Assembly: GCA_037349315.1 (NCBI GenBank)
Contig: JBAIAC010000001.1
Location: forward strand, 5,312,001-5,376,000
Origin: Chelydra serpentina
Taxonomy: Eukaryota; Chordata; Testudines; Chelydridae
DNA length: 64,000 bases
Reading direction: 5' to 3'
Shown: positions 1-12,470 of the stretch, one piece after another
Layout of the letters: each line of letters begins with the position of its first letter
Position numbering within the stretch: the stretch's first letter is position 1
Position numbers and translations under genes: made by a program
The notes under the pieces: model-generated
Databases searched by the model: none
Seen by the model: only the letters and a program-made list of their open reading frames with translations
Told to the model about the DNA's origin: nothing

Positions 1-750
1 AGGAGTGGACAATTGGGTGTACTGCGTATAAAGTGTTTTGCTGGAAATGTACATATTACTAAGGGGCACAATTGCATCAGCCCATAACCAAACTACACAC
101 ATCTATGTGCTGCTATCTGAACTTTGGGGCACAAATAAATCTATAAATCTTATTGTTGTAAACAGTCGAACCAGTGCATACTGCCTGATTCCATAACAAG
201 TGGTTAAGTTGGTTTGGACAATAACCCATTTCTCTGTGGACATTCAATGAATTTATAATCTGAACAAAAAGTACGCAAAACCTGCAGAGTCAGTTTGTTG
301 CAACTGCCAGCAACTGAACACATTAAGATCTTGACCCTGTCGAAGGAGGAGAGGCAGTGTTTCGGTGGTGGCACTGATGTTGAACTATACTGCAGTGGTC
401 AGGACTCTCAGTGTTACTGTGGATTATCATAGCAGCTGGTGTATAGTTAAGTATACTTGTGTTACGTTGCATATGAAGATAACCTATAAGTAATGTAGTA
501 AGCCCTCCCCCACAGTGTACTAAACAACCCAAACCCAACCTTCTCAGGCCCACTATAATGGGAAGTCTGGAACACTAATTGAAATAGGTGTGGTATGCCC
601 GTACAAGAGATGGTGCAGAGCACTATACTACACAAGGGGCAGTGGACCAAATAAAATATCGACACCTTCCACCTTGGTACCTGGCCCTATCAGGAAATGT
701 GTCGCCATATGTCCTATGCTTTTCCAGGGATACCTGGGCAGAAGAATCCC
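1..750. other. Unassigned sequence upstream of an LTR
   Basis: No gene is recognised here. Short open frames exist on both strands (for example 588-845 and 590-802 on +), but none shows a domain I can name. Because a purine tract and an LTR follow directly, this stretch could be the 3' internal part of the LTR element. No env, pol or gag motif is visible, so that remains speculation. Confidence 0.3.
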
Positions 751-787
751 AGAAGGAAAAAAAAAGGAAAAAAAAAGGGGGGGGTGG
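751..787 (+). other. Polypurine tract next to LTR start
   Basis: The + strand carries an almost uninterrupted run of A and G (two long A-runs, then a G-run) ending 2-3 bases before the TG that opens the LTR at 790. A purine tract in this position is where retroviral or LTR-retrotransposon plus-strand DNA synthesis is primed, next to a 3' LTR. A simple A/G-rich tract could also be there by chance. Confidence 0.4.
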
Positions 788-789
788 CG

Positions 790-1729
790 TGTTAGGATAT
801 AGATATCCAGGCCTGTTTGCAAAGGCCTATACTTTAAGAATTTAGGTATATGTTTATCACTTAGCAAATTATAGAGGTATAAAAGAAAGAATCAAAATCA
901 CAGTCTGCCTGTGTAAGGGCCTTCTCTCACTGTGACAGTCTAAGGCCTTGTTCTTAGGCTAAGGCCTTTGGCTAAGCAGCAGAGTCAGCCATAAGTTGGG
1001 AAGCGAACAATCACGTTCTCACCAGTCACACTGAAATAAGGCAGTTTGGGGCTGTTAAAAAGGTGATCCAATCTATCACCTCCAGAGAAAGGGAAGAGCC
1101 TAGAAGATGTCAAGACAACTTAGTTTGATAGCATCCTGTCTGGCAAGAACTCACTTATCAATAGCTGGGATGTGAAATCCTCATTTCTTGGTTGTTCTAT
1201 CACTGTAGTCCCCATTTCCTTATTGTTTGTATGTATAATGTCTGTCTGGTTCTGTGATTGTTTCTGTCTGCTGTATAATTAATTTTGTTGAGTGTAAACC
1301 AATTAAGGTGGTGGGATATAATTGGTTAGATAATCATATTACAATATGTTAGGATTGGTTAGTTAAATTTCAGTAAAATAATTGGTTAAGGTACAGCTAA
1401 GCAAAACTCAAATTTTACTATATAGTCTGCGGTCAATCAGAAAGTAAGGGGGGGAATGGGAACAGGGAAGGGGGGTGGGGGAATTGGAATCATGTTTTGC
1501 TAAAAGGGGGAATGGGAACAGGGAATAGGAACAGGGACACAGGCAAGGCTCTGTGGCATCAGAGCTGGGAAGGGGGACACTAAGGAAGAAAATTGAAATC
1601 ATTGCTTGCTCGACGTTCACCCCAATAAACATTAAATTGGTTGAACCTTCCAACTTTGGATATTGTTGCTCTCTGTTCATGCAGAAAGGACCAGGAATGT
1701 GAGCGGGTAAAGAAATAAGCCCTCTAACA
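790..1729 (+). mobile_element. LTR of a retroviral or LTR-retrotransposon element (940 bp)
   Basis: The block starts TGTTAG and ends CTAACA, a perfect 6-bp inverted terminus of the TG...CA type. A TATA-like box lies at 1418-1425 and an AATAAA polyadenylation signal at 1624-1629, about 205 bp apart, as expected for U3, R and U5 on the + strand. The 5 bp on each side (785-789 and 1730-1734) do not match, so no TSD is seen. This could be the 3' LTR of a provirus whose body is partly deleted or lies outside the window, or a solo LTR with eroded flanks. A G-rich part follows the TATA box (about 1447-1545). A poly-C run lies just outside at 1741-1754. Confidence 0.6.
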
Positions 1730-2193
1730 TCTAGCTTTCTCCCCCCCCCCCCCCGTCTATGAGTTTTGGATACGTTCTGCTCATAATAAAAGCAACTCTT
1801 GGAAACAATCACATTAAAAAGTGTTTTTATCCACAATACTAATTAAACATTGTGATCCCACTGATGTGGGCAAGTTATATCAGTCTCCTTAGAATCCTTG
1901 TTACAAATCTACATAGTTAGAATGCATGTAAACTGAATATATACTACCAATAAATGGTGGAACATCAAGCCAATAATTTTTAAAGCTACCTTAGCCTCCC
2001 AGCTTATTTGCTATTCCTCTCCCTCCTGGGAAGATATTTTATAATCTTCAGCTTTCAAAACAAGCAAATAAACATGGATCAGACTTTCTATTTGTCTCAT
2101 ATTCACACCTAGAGGCCCCAGTTAGAATCAGTGGCCTGTTGTAGTCACTGTGCAAATACATATTATGGGGTGGTCAACATGTGGGAGTCATAG
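1730..2193. other. Unassigned sequence with poly-C tract
   Basis: Contains a C homopolymer (1741-1754) followed by AT-rich single-copy-looking DNA. I see no gene or transposon termini. Confidence 0.4.
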
Positions 2194-2493
2194 CCCTGGT
2201 CTACACTGGGGGGGAGGGAGGGAGTTTATGTACGGTATGCAACTTCAGCTACGTGAATAACGTAGCTGAAGTCGACGTACCTCGATCGACTTACCGCGTT
2301 GTGAGGACGCCGCAGGGTCGACTGCCACCGTTCCCCCGTCGACTCCGCTTCCACCTCTTGCCACGGTGAATTGCCGGAGTCGATGGTAGAGCCATCAGGG
2401 ATCGATTTATTCGTGTCTACTCAAGACACGAAAAATCGATCCCCAAAAGATCGATCACTACCCGCCGATTCGGCGGGCAGTGAAGACGTACCC
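2194..2493. mobile_element. CpG-rich non-autonomous DNA element with internal hairpins
   Basis: The ends carry imperfect terminal inverted repeats (CCCTGGTCTACACTG at the left; the right end in reverse complement reads GGGTACGTCTTCACTG). Inside are three clear palindromes: ACTTCAGCTACG...CGTAGCTGAAGT near 2242-2272, a hairpin around 2403-2440 built on GTGTCTACTCAAGACAC, and CCCGCCGATTCGGCGGG near 2460-2477. The segment is dense in CpG and TCGA, unlike its AT-rich surroundings. There is no coding capacity, so any transposase would have to come from elsewhere. CATAG occurs on both sides and might be a TSD, but this is weak. I cannot assign the superfamily. Confidence 0.6.
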
Positions 2494-2553
2494 ATAGGAG
2501 AGTTAATGTGAAATGGTTGGACTGTGAATTTAAAGCACAACAGCTCGTCCATG

Positions 2554-2691
2554 CTAGCTCCCTGTGTGAACACTCTTATTCTGCACTAAGAGTGTTGGTC
2601 AACACTTTAGCTTACTTCACTTCCAAAGTGGATTAACCTAAACTGCACAAAACACTCTTAGTGTGGAGTAAGTGTTTATATGGGGAACTAG
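2554..2691. mobile_element. Hairpin MITE (about 138 bp)
   Basis: The left arm (CTAGCTCCCTG..., ending in ACTAAGAGTGTT) is matched by the reverse complement of the right arm (AACACTCTTAGT..., ending GGGGAACTAG). The two arms are about 40 bp each with mismatches, separated by a short loop. This is a foldback structure with no ORF, typical of a miniature inverted-repeat element. I do not see a secure TSD. Confidence 0.55.
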
Positions 2692-5600
2692 TACAGAATA
2701 GCTATTCAAGGCTTTTTCCCCTATAACAGTTCCTAAGAGACAGTCCCTGCCATGAAGAGTTTACAGTCTTGTTTAGGGTGGGATTTTTTGAAGGAAAAGT
2801 AGTTGGATGCCCAGCTCTTGATGAAAATGCATGTAATTGAATTTGGACTCCTAATTCCCATGGCATGTTTGGAAATCCTGTACTACATAGCTAGTTACCC
2901 CTGAAAATAGGCCAAATTTATCTCTGATGTAACTCTTATTAAGTCTTTGTTTACAAGATTAGGCAGATAAGTTTGTTAGTTGTGTCAATAACTATCCATT
3001 TAGTAAAATATGCCATTAAGTAAAAGTAAGGGTTATGAGATGTAAGGAGAATTTTCTACCAAAAATAGATTTAAAATAATCTTCCTGTATATGTCATGCA
3101 CTTCCCATATCTCTGATTATATATACAAAAATAGTTTTAAAGAAATACAAATTCCATCCACAGTGACAAAATTTCTACAGTACGAAAAATAATCTACTAG
3201 CACAGTAAAAGAAAAAGAATCATCCCCAATTAACTCAGCCCTTCAGGAAAATCCTGAGCATGTAAATCACACAAATTAAGAGCATACATTCAGGAGTGAA
3301 TTTTTAAAAACCAGTGTGGTCACCAGAAAGGAGCTACAGATGGCCTAACTTCCATGCAGGTTAAAGCCAACCCACTTCAGTGTCTAGACAATGCTATTGG
3401 TTGCATAGTGTCTCAGTCCATTGCTCACAGGCTCATGGTCCCATTATCCTAGAAAAGCTCAAATGTTCAGCCACCACTCTGAGACTCCCTAAATATCAGA
3501 CTGGAGGCTGGGATTGCCTTTCCTTGGGTAAAACACCACAACCAGATTCTTCAAAAGCCCATCCTAGGAACATGCACTATAAACACACAGCGCCAGGTCC
3601 TACTCTCTACAGGCTGTTATCTCTTATGGGGACAAGGAATTCATGTATAGTCTTGCTCCCTTTCCCAGCATTCCTTGATATATTCCTACAATTTCCATGA
3701 TCACTCTGAGAATGGCAACCCCAGAATGCCTTGTTTCTTAGATGAACTAAAGAAAGGGCTATGCTGGGCCAATGACTTGCCTTAAAGGGGTAGCAAATCA
3801 CTGTGCAGGAGATAATAGAGTGTTGAGCCAGGTCTTAGGGCTCTGTATACTGAACACCTCCTTGTCTTTGCAACATGAAGTTCTGACCGTTCTTTACCAG
3901 AGGACTAGTTTGGGGATAACAACCTCCTATCCGGGGCCAAATTTTCTGCAAACTCTTTTGGTGCACCCTGTATGGACAAGCTGAAAATTAGATATTAGGG
4001 TTTAAGTGGACTGATTAGGACTTGGTTGGTTGAATGCTCTGGATCTGGGTAACGAAAGGAGGACAGGCCATGGATAGCTTGGAATGCTCATAGATTCCTC
4101 CCCATTCACTGCTGCAAAAACAGTTAGGAGTTATCTTACACGTTGTTTTAAGTTACAGTAAGTAATAAATAAAAGTTGTTGTTCACTTGATCAAAATCTT
4201 ATAGTTGTGTCTACCTTAATTTGCCCCTCTCATTCAAGGTTATAGATTACACGGTATAACCAAAGCTAGAGGAATGATGATGGCATTAATCCTTCCATTG
4301 CCAGCCAGAATTGGAGTGATGTTATCCTATGAAACAGTCTTGAAATAGGCCTTGTCCTTGTAATAACTCTAGATGCAGAGTCCTGAAGCAGCTGAAGATG
4401 ATTTAAGGACTAGAAATAATACCAGCCAATGAAATATTACACAGACTAGTTCTAAACAAGACTAGAGCATTGAACAGAGCTTGCACAAGCTGGTGAGTTA
4501 AGATGGTTTGTGTAGAGTGGAAGGGGGCATGCCCTGGGCTACCATCGAAAAGCGAGGAGTGCCAGTCAGGCAGCTGAAATATGGAATAAAGCTTGCATTT
4601 GCATTTTCCCAGTAGTCCTGCAAGGCTTGTGGGCTGCTCTAACTTATGCTTCCTGCTACTGGCCCCAAGAGGCTTAAATTCCAGCTGGGGATGCCCCCTT
4701 TCCTCTAGTTATATTCCCTTTACTGGTAAAGATATTGGCATAGGAGTCTCTTTATCTGCTCTAAGCTATTGAAGGATTCTCTTGCATTGGGGTGATCCTA
4801 TTAGAACTGGATCTGTTGGCTCTGTGGATAGCACCTACTGGAAGTGCCCACTAGTAACCAGCCAGGGATTTTTACTAACTGGGAAAGAAAAAATTCACAA
4901 ACTGCAAAAATTTCAAATCTATGAGGATGCTGTGATTAGATGACCCAAACCTTTCAAAACATCATGAAGGGACTGTGCAAAAATAGTGACATGCATATCA
5001 GATTTTATGTTTTTAAAATGTAGCCCTGAATGTTCAACAACTTATTTCCTGAGGCGAAGTCCACAATTGCTTCTAATCCTTCCTTAACACATTATACAAG
5101 GAAGCAGTCCTGTTCTGCCCTAAGAAATATACATCCTTTTCCCAGTTATTTCTCAATTCTTATGCCTGTCAGCATCAGAGTAACAGAAATCCCCCATGAA
5201 CCTTGTTCTAGCCTTTTTAAAGGCCGGTCTTATCTACACAAACATTTCTTGATCTGTCTTCTCATCCTATCCAAAAGGGGTAAGATTTAACAATTTAACC
5301 ATTTTTATCTCATTCAAAATTGTCTGATCGGTAGCAACCATGTGACCAGGATACAGACTGCTGTTTCTTCTGTACTGCTCTTACAGCAATTGCAGCATCT
5401 GCTATCTTGTCCAATTCTCTTTGCTTTTCATTCTATATTCTGATAACATTCCAGTCAGGGTATTGCTGTCAGTGCATCCATTTCACTTGCACTATATATA
5501 TATCTATATACACTTTGAAAATTCAAGTTAGCATGGATGTGGTGGTGCTTACATTTAACATCATTTTCTTCTGAAATGATCACTGGATCCATCTTTCCGT

Positions 5601-6321
5601 TGTGACTTCACATATATAAAATAGAAAGATATCTAATATTTCCTCTCTGCTCCAATCTTGTCTTATTGAAATGAACCCACAGCATTTTTAGTTAAAAGCT
5701 TTCTGAAAGCCAAAAATACTGCACCTGCCATCTTACAATATTTTCTACCATTTCCCTCCATCTTGAAAATGTAGGGGTTCTGCAATCCTGAAATAATCCC
5801 CTAGGAATTTTTGTCTTCCTACCTTTATTTGTTGTTTTCACAAACCTCCTTTTCTGCTACCACATCTTCATGTGCCATGCTGTAGCTAGATTACTATCCA
5901 TTAATGAATCTCACATTTTTTCAGTCCTCTATATCCCTTTAGATTCTCAACTTCTGTATAAGGCAGACAGGCAAAGTTTTATTTTATTGATGGTCAGCCC
6001 GGTTATTATTAACAACATTTTCTCTGTCTGTCTTGCCCAATCCACACCACATTTCTTCTGATGAAATTAATCATTGAATCATAGTGAAATTAAATGCCAT
6101 GTTCCATTATGATTAACAAGGAAAGCTGGTTTACACAGAAAATAGCAACATTTAAAAATTGTAAGTCAGTGTATATTGTAAATATTAGCAGTAGGCTTTC
6201 CCCCCTTCCATTTTAAGGCTCTTTCACTCTACTCTATCACATAGTTATACCTGCACTGAAAAAAAATAGAATACAAATCTAAAGACCACCCACATACAAC
6301 AAACAAATCTGCTCTGAAAGA
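2692..6321. other. Gene-free AT-rich stretch
   Basis: No exon, RNA gene or complete transposon is recognised. Open frames such as 3380-3700 and 5030-5290 (+) are short, lack domain signatures and are not supported by splice-site or repeat context. A short AT dinucleotide-rich run lies near 5495-5510. Confidence 0.45.
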
Positions 6322-6329
6322 TCCTAGGC

Positions 6330-6745
6330 TCTGGAGCCACATGCGACTCTTCAGGAGTTAATATGCGGCTCCTTGTATAGGAACCGACTCCGGGGCTGGA
6401 ACTACAGGCACAAGCTTTCCAATGTACCGGGGGTGCTCACTGCTCAACTCCTGGCTCTGCCATGGGCCCTGCCCCCACTCCACCCCTTCCTGCCCCCTCC
6501 CCTGAGCCTGCCGTGCCCTCCCTCCTCCCCCTCCACCCCCAGAGCCTCCTGCACACTACAAAACAGCTGATCGGGAGGTGCGGGGAGGGAGCGGGAGCTG
6601 CTGATTGGCAGGGCTGTAGGTATGTGAGAGTCCCTAGGAGCTGGGTGGGGGAGCTGATAGGGGGCTGCTGACGTATTACTGTGGCTCTTTTACAATCTAC
6701 ATTGGTAAATTCTGGCTCCTTCTCAGGCTCAGGTTGGCCACCCCG
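6330..6745. mobile_element. GC-rich hAT-type MITE (416 bp)
   Basis: The right end (GGTTGGCCACCCCG) and the left end (TCTGGAGCCAC) are weakly inverted. They are flanked by near-identical octamers, TCCTAGGC at 6322-6329 and TCCTAGGT at 6746-6753, which fits an 8-bp hAT TSD. The interior is a C/G-rich block (about 6430-6600) with no recognisable transposase. The open frames over it on both strands are composition artefacts. Confidence 0.6.
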
Positions 6746-6753
6746 TCCTAGGT

Positions 6754-7936
6754 GGTCGAGGACTCTATTGAGAGCACTATGAGTTAAGGGATGAACTATT
6801 CTGCCATCGATGTGCCAGCACTGATGCCCATTATTATACCAGGGAATTTCTCCAAAACACTGAACTGCTAAAGGTATTGTGATGAATCTGCTGAGCAGAA
6901 AATACATCATCATAGTCTTTTCTTCCCTAAAAGCCTTATGGTTGTAGGTGTCTGTCAATCTCTTGCCCTACATTTGCATAGCCTTTTCAACATGTAGTTG
7001 CATTTAGAGGCAAATTCTAGGTTCTTTACACAGCCTAAGTAACTGGATGAGCACTGGTGGTGTCCACGGGGATTAGGGAACAGGAATCCTCCACTGAACT
7101 ACTACTGCCTTGTCGTATACCAGAGCTGATGTAGTCCCCACAACCGTTAAATGTGAAGAGCTACTAAACATTGGATCATGATCATTCTCTGGCCTACCTC
7201 CATCATCCCTTCTCTGTGGTGGGGCAAACAGAGCCTAGTTCTCCAACTTTGTGGAATGACATTGGTCTCAATGAAGCATGGTCCTTTCACACCTACACTG
7301 ACTGGGCAGGATTTTTTCCTATAAGAATAAGATCCAGGCATTCCCTAATGAAATAAGGAAATAGTTTGATAGCCTTGCTCAAAGTTTTGCAACGTTACTT
7401 AACTTGATATCTAAGATATTTCACATTTTGAAATATATTCTGGAGCAGATGCTGAATCTGGGAGAATACAAAGAACTGGAATCCAGATGAAGCTAAATGT
7501 ACTAGAAAATCAGTGTGGATTATAATGAAAATAATATTGGTTGGTGGGAGATTGATTTATCAATTCTATCTGTTTTTAAACTAAATCAGGCCAGTCATGA
7601 AAGATAGTGGTATTCCAACAGTATCCACATGCCATTCTTGCTTTTCAGCTAGCTGAAAATTAACCCTCTGCTTCGATCTCCCATAAGTGCACAGGTTTGC
7701 AAAGCAGAGAAACTGAGCCAGAGCTGAGGATCGAATGCCCAAGTCATGCTCTTTGGGTCTAAATCCATTGAAATTTTAAATTCTGATAAGTTTATTTAAA
7801 TGAACTCTGTTTACTCACTAATCTGTACAACTTTGTAAAGAGAAGCTGATTTGGCTTCCCTCAGTGAAGGAAGAGACTACTGCCATATGCACTTTTGCAC
7901 AACTTACTATAAAAGGTGAGGAAAATAAAATTAATA
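6754..7936. other. Gene-free stretch
   Basis: Nothing recognisable as a gene, RNA or transposon end. Short open frames on both strands near 7147-7356 overlap each other and have no domain signal. Confidence 0.4.
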
Positions 7937-8254
7937 CAGTAGAACCCCTATTTTATGAATTATGTGGTGATTGAGGAGTTGATAAAATCAAAAAGTTCAT
8001 AAAATCGAACATCTCAAAATTTCAATAGGTCTGGTGAATAAGTTGCAGTATGATGCACTGCATCACTTTCTTCTTCTCATTCAAACCACTGCAAAATGAT
8101 TTCCAGTGCTTTGAAGGCATAGGAATGTGAAGGAATGACAACTTGTTCTTCATTAGCATCACTTTCCTTAAGTGATTTTTTTTTCCGTCAAAAATAATGG
8201 TTCTGATAACGGGTCAATTGTAAGACTACTGTTCATAAAATCAAGGTTCTACTG
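7937..8254. mobile_element. Tigger-like (pogo/Tc1-mariner) MITE, about 318 bp
   Basis: Begins directly after a TA with CAGTAGAACCC and ends GGTTCTACTG, an inverted terminal repeat of the Tigger/pogo type. Near each end the sequence repeats a TTCATAAAATC motif facing inwards. The left TA (7935-7936) is present; the expected right TA is mutated to GA. There is no transposase frame. Similarity to the fragment at 14150-14315 continues past 8254 (TTTCTTGG...TGTGTACAT), so the repeat unit may be larger than this TIR pair. Confidence 0.6.
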
Positions 8255-8884
8255 GAGATTGTACTGTGATACTTTTGTGACCTACTGTGTATATGATACT
8301 TTCTTGGTCTACTGTGTACATCTGATGGGTATTTATGATTGTTTAAACAAATTTTATTTCCAAAATAAAGCAATTGTTTCTAACATTACTTTCAAGTATA
8401 CGTAATTTTACTTGTTTTATCCAATAGTATTCCTATGTTATGTTGTGGTAGGTTCTTTTGGTAGGCTAGGATTTTGTATAAATGTTACCTCTCTTGAGCA
8501 GAGCCAGAATAATAAAATACTTTCAATTTTATAACACTGATACTGTAATTTTCTTATCTCTAAACAATGTGCCTTAAAAGCCTGTCACAGAGGGCTAAAT
8601 GTATGACAAGTCTGAAGTTGTAAAAGCAAACTGTTTGCGACTTATCCACTGACAAAAAAACGCAAACATTTTATAAAACAGAAACTTGTAAAAGTTTAAC
8701 AACTAATAACTCACAAATTGCTACTATATTTTGCTCAGACTTTAAAAAGTCACCTTGAGTATAAGTCTAAACCTTGAGAAATCTCACCTAAAATGAAACT
8801 GGGGTATTACATCCATTATGGAGTGGGTGGGGTGAAAAATAGGGAACTTGGTCCTCATTGTGGCTCTGTTTCAGGAAACCATCC
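8255..8884. other. AT-rich sequence, no gene recognised
   Basis: Part of this stretch (about 8260-8330) resembles the sequence after the Tigger fragment at 14315. Nothing else is recognised. The open frame at 8172-8405 has no domain. Confidence 0.35.
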
Positions 8885-9050
8885 CTATTCAGAACACTTA
8901 AGTACATGCTAGACTTAATGTGTAAGTGTTCTCCTGAATAGGAATGGAATTAAGTACATGCTTCACTGCTATTCTCAACTGGAGCAGAAAGGACTATTCG
9001 TGCTTAGAGTTAGGCAGGGACGTAAGTGTTTTGCTGGATCAGAGTCCAAA
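8885..9050. repeat. Palindromic short repeat (AAGTACATGCTTMA-type)
   Basis: Two halves contain AACACTTAAGTACATGCT and its inverted relatives (TTAATGTGTAAGTGTT; AATTAAGTACATGCTT; GTAAGTGTTTTGCTGG). This gives a degenerate hairpin. A relative lies at 55607-55672. It looks like an old MITE-like family, but no ends can be fixed. Confidence 0.4.
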
Positions 9051-9498
9051 ATAGGAATGTCTCTCATAGACTCATAGACTTTAAGGTCAGAAGGGACCAT
9101 TATGATCATCTAGTCTGACCTCCTGCACAATGCAGACCACAGAATCTCACCCACCCATTCCTGTAATAAACCTCTAACCTATGTCTGAGCTATTGAAGTC
9201 CTCAAATCATGGTTTAAAGACTTCAAGGTGCAGAGGATCCTCCAGCAAGTGACCCGTGCCCCTCTCTGCAGAGGAAGGCGAAAAAACCCCAGGGCCTCTG
9301 CCATCTGCCCTGGAAGAAAATTCCTTCCCGACCCCAAATATGGCGATCAGCTAAACCCTGAGCATGTGCGCAAGACTCACCAGCCAGACACCCAGGAAAG
9401 AATTCTCTGTAGTAACTCAGATCCCACCCCATCTAACATCCTATCACAGGCCATTGGGCATATTTACCACTGATAGTCAAAGATCAATTAATTGCCCA

Positions 9499-11500
9499 TC
9501 ATACCATCTCCTCCATAAACTTATCAAGCTTAGTCTTGAAGATAGATATGTCTTTTGCCCCCACTGCTCCCCTTGGAAGGCTGTTCCAGAATTTCACTCC
9601 TCTGATGGTTAGAAACCTTTGTCTAATTTCAAGTCTAAACTTCTTGATGGCCAGTTTATATCCATTTGTACTTGTGTCCACATTGGTACTGATCTTAAAT
9701 AATTCCTCTCCCTCCCTGGTATTTACCCCCTTGATATATTTATAGAGAGCAATCATATCTCCTCTCAGCCTTCTTTTGGTTAGGCTAAACAAGCCAAGCT
9801 CCTTGACAGGTTTTCCATTCCTCGGATCAACCTAGTAGCTCTTCTCTGTACCTGTTCCGGTTTGAATTCATCCTTCTTGAACATGGGAGACCAGAACTCC
9901 ACACAGTATTCCAGATGAGGTCTCACTACTGTCTTGTATAACGGTACTAACACCTCCTTATCTCTACTGGAAATACCCCGCCGGATGCATCCCAAGACCG
10001 CATTAGCTTTTTTCACTGCCATATCACATTGGCGGCTCATAGTCATCCTGTGGTCAACCAATACTCTGAGGTCCTTCGCTCTGTTACTTCCAATTGATGC
10101 GTCCCTAGCTTATAACTAAAATTCTTGTTATTAATCCCTAAATGCATGATATTGCACTTTTCACTTTTAAATTTCATCCTATTACTATTACTCCAGTTTA
10201 CAAGGTCATTCAGATCTTCCTGTATGATATCCTGGTCAATACCTGGCAATACCTCCTAGCTTTGTCTCATCCACAAACTTTATTAGCACACTCCCACTTT
10301 TTGTGCCGAGGTCTGTAATAAAAAGATTAAATAAGATTGGTCCCAAAACCGATCCCTGAGGAACTCCACTAGTAACCTCCCTCCAGCCTGACAGTTCACA
10401 TTTCAGTATGACTCACTGTAGTCTTCCCTTTAGCCAGTTCCTTATCCACCTTTCAATTTTCATATTGATCCCCATCTTTTCCAATTTTAATAATAATTCC
10501 CTATGTGGAACCATATCAAATGCCTTACTGAAATCGAGGTAAATTAGATCCACTGCGTTTCCTTTGTCTAAAAAATCTGTTACCTTCTCAAAGAAGGATA
10601 TCAGGTTGGTTTGGCATGATCTACTTTTTGTAAAGCCATGTTGTATTTTATCCCAATTACCATTGATCTCAATGTCCTTAACTACTTTCTCTTTCACATT
10701 TTTTTCCAAAACCTTGCATACTACAGATGTCAAAATAACAGGCCTCTAGTTACCTGGATCATTTTTTCCCCTTTCTTAAAAATAGGAACTACGTTAGCAC
10801 TTCTCCAGTCATAGAGTACAACCCCTGAGTTTACAGATTCATTGAAAATTCTTGCTAATGGTCTTGCAATTTCATGTGCTAGCTCCTTTAATATTCTTGG
10901 ATGAAGATTATCTGGACCCCCCAATATAGTCCCATTAAGTTGTTCGAGTTTGGCTTCTACTTCGGGTGTGGTAATATCTACCTCCATATCCTCATTCCCA
11001 TTTGTCATCCTACCATTATCCCTAAGCTCCTCATTAGCTTCATTAAAGACTGAGACAAAGTATTTGTTTAGATATTGGGCCGTGCCTAGATTATCCTTAA
11101 CCTCCACTCCATCCTCAGTGTTTAGCGGTCCCACCTCTTCTTTCTTTGTTTTCTTCCTACTTACATGGCTATAGAAATTTTTACTATTGGTTTTAATTCC
11201 CTTTGCAAGGTACAACTCTACATGGCTTTTAGCCTTTCTCACTTTATCCCTACATGTTCTGACCTCAATAAGGTAGCTTACCTTGCTGATCCTTCCCATC
11301 TTCCATTCCTTGAATGCTTTCTGCTTTTTTTTTAATCACCTCCCTGAGATGCTTGCTCATCCAGCATGGTCTACAACTCCTGCCTATGAATTTTTTCCCC
11401 TTTCTTGGGATGCAAGCTTCTGATAGTTTCTGCAATTTTGACTTGAAGTAATTCCAGGCCTCCTCCACATTTAGATCCATAGGTTCTTCAGTCCAATCCA
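9499..11500 (-). pseudogene. CR1 ORF2 reverse transcriptase remnant
   Basis: The reverse transcriptase of CR1 ORF2 is split over at least six frames. In order on the - strand: linker and palm entry (11299-10730), including GGPDNLHPRILKELA and ANVVPIFKKG; the block with YLDFSKAFDMVPHRELLLKL (10733-10413), which keeps the first catalytic Asp; a stretch with [15 protein letters not shown] and then FVDETK near 10270-10290, where the usual FADD has become FVDE; and thumb or C-terminal pieces 10249-10043, 10061-9780 and 9792-9499. Loss of the second Asp of the YADD/FADD box and the frameshifts mean no activity is expected. Confidence 0.85.
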
Positions 11501-12470
11501 CTTCCCTAATTAATTTCCTTATTTTTTTTAAGTTAGCCCGTTTGAAATCACAAACCCATGTCGCAGATTTATTTTTGTTTATCCTTCCATTCAGTTTGAA
11601 CTGAATTAGATCATAATCACTCGAACCAAGGTTGTCCCGCTACAACCATTTCTTCTATGAGGTCCTCACTACTCACCAAAACCAAATCTAAAATGGCATC
11701 CCCTCTTGTTGGTTGAGCAACTACTTGGTGAAGGAATCCATCAGCTATCACAGCTAAATAAATCTGAACCCTATTATTATTACAGGCACTTGTCCTTCAG
11801 TCTATATCTGAGACGTTAAAGGCTCCCATGATCACACAATTCCCATTAGTATTTACTTCATTAAAAATATTAAAGAGTTCTCTATCCATATCTAAATCAG
11901 ATCCCGGTGGTCTATAGCACACCCCAAGCACTATCCCAGGGGAGGCTCTAGTAGTTTTCTTCCCCAATGTGATTTTTGCCCAGACAGACTCTGTCTTATC
12001 CATTCCATCAATTTTTATTTCTTTACAGTCTACCTCATCATTGATATACAATGCTACTCCACTACCTTTACCTTTATTTCTGTCTTTCCTAAACAACACA
12101 TACCCTTCAATACCTCTACTCCAGTCATGACTACTATTCCACCATGTTTCTGTTATCCCTATAATATCTGGTTTCACTTCCTGCACCAGTAGCTCTAGTT
12201 CCTCCATTTTGTTACCTAGGCTCCTCGCATTAGTGTACAAACATCTTAACTTTTGCTGTTTGGCCTCACTCACATTCTTTACCCGATTAGGCACGGACAT
12301 TCTACTGCCAGTATCACCTATTAGACTGATATCTACACTACCCTTCCTCCTTATGTCCATTCTCCTACCCATGTCTGTATCCTTTCTTACTTCGTTTTCT
12401 TCTCTCACAGTGTTAAAATTCGGCGTGGAGATTACCTGCACATCTTCCAACCATCTCCCCCTAGTTTAAA
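11500..12470 (-). pseudogene. CR1 ORF2 endonuclease region
   Basis: This is the N-terminal APE-like endonuclease of CR1 ORF2, which nicks target DNA to prime reverse transcription. The clear frame is 12450-11797. It contains LYTNARSLGNKMEELE, PDIIGITETWW (with the catalytic Glu) and VCYRPPGSD. The segment that should read GDFN is GAFN, so a catalytic Asp is lost. Downstream, in another frame around 11610-11630, LGSSDYD replaces the family SDH block, so the catalytic His is lost. Frameshifts separate these parts. The endonuclease cannot be functional as it stands. Confidence 0.82.

Noticed and set aside
6437..6958. 173-codon open frame on -
   Set aside because: Crosses the MITE end and its TSD, with low-complexity Gly/Pro/Arg text.
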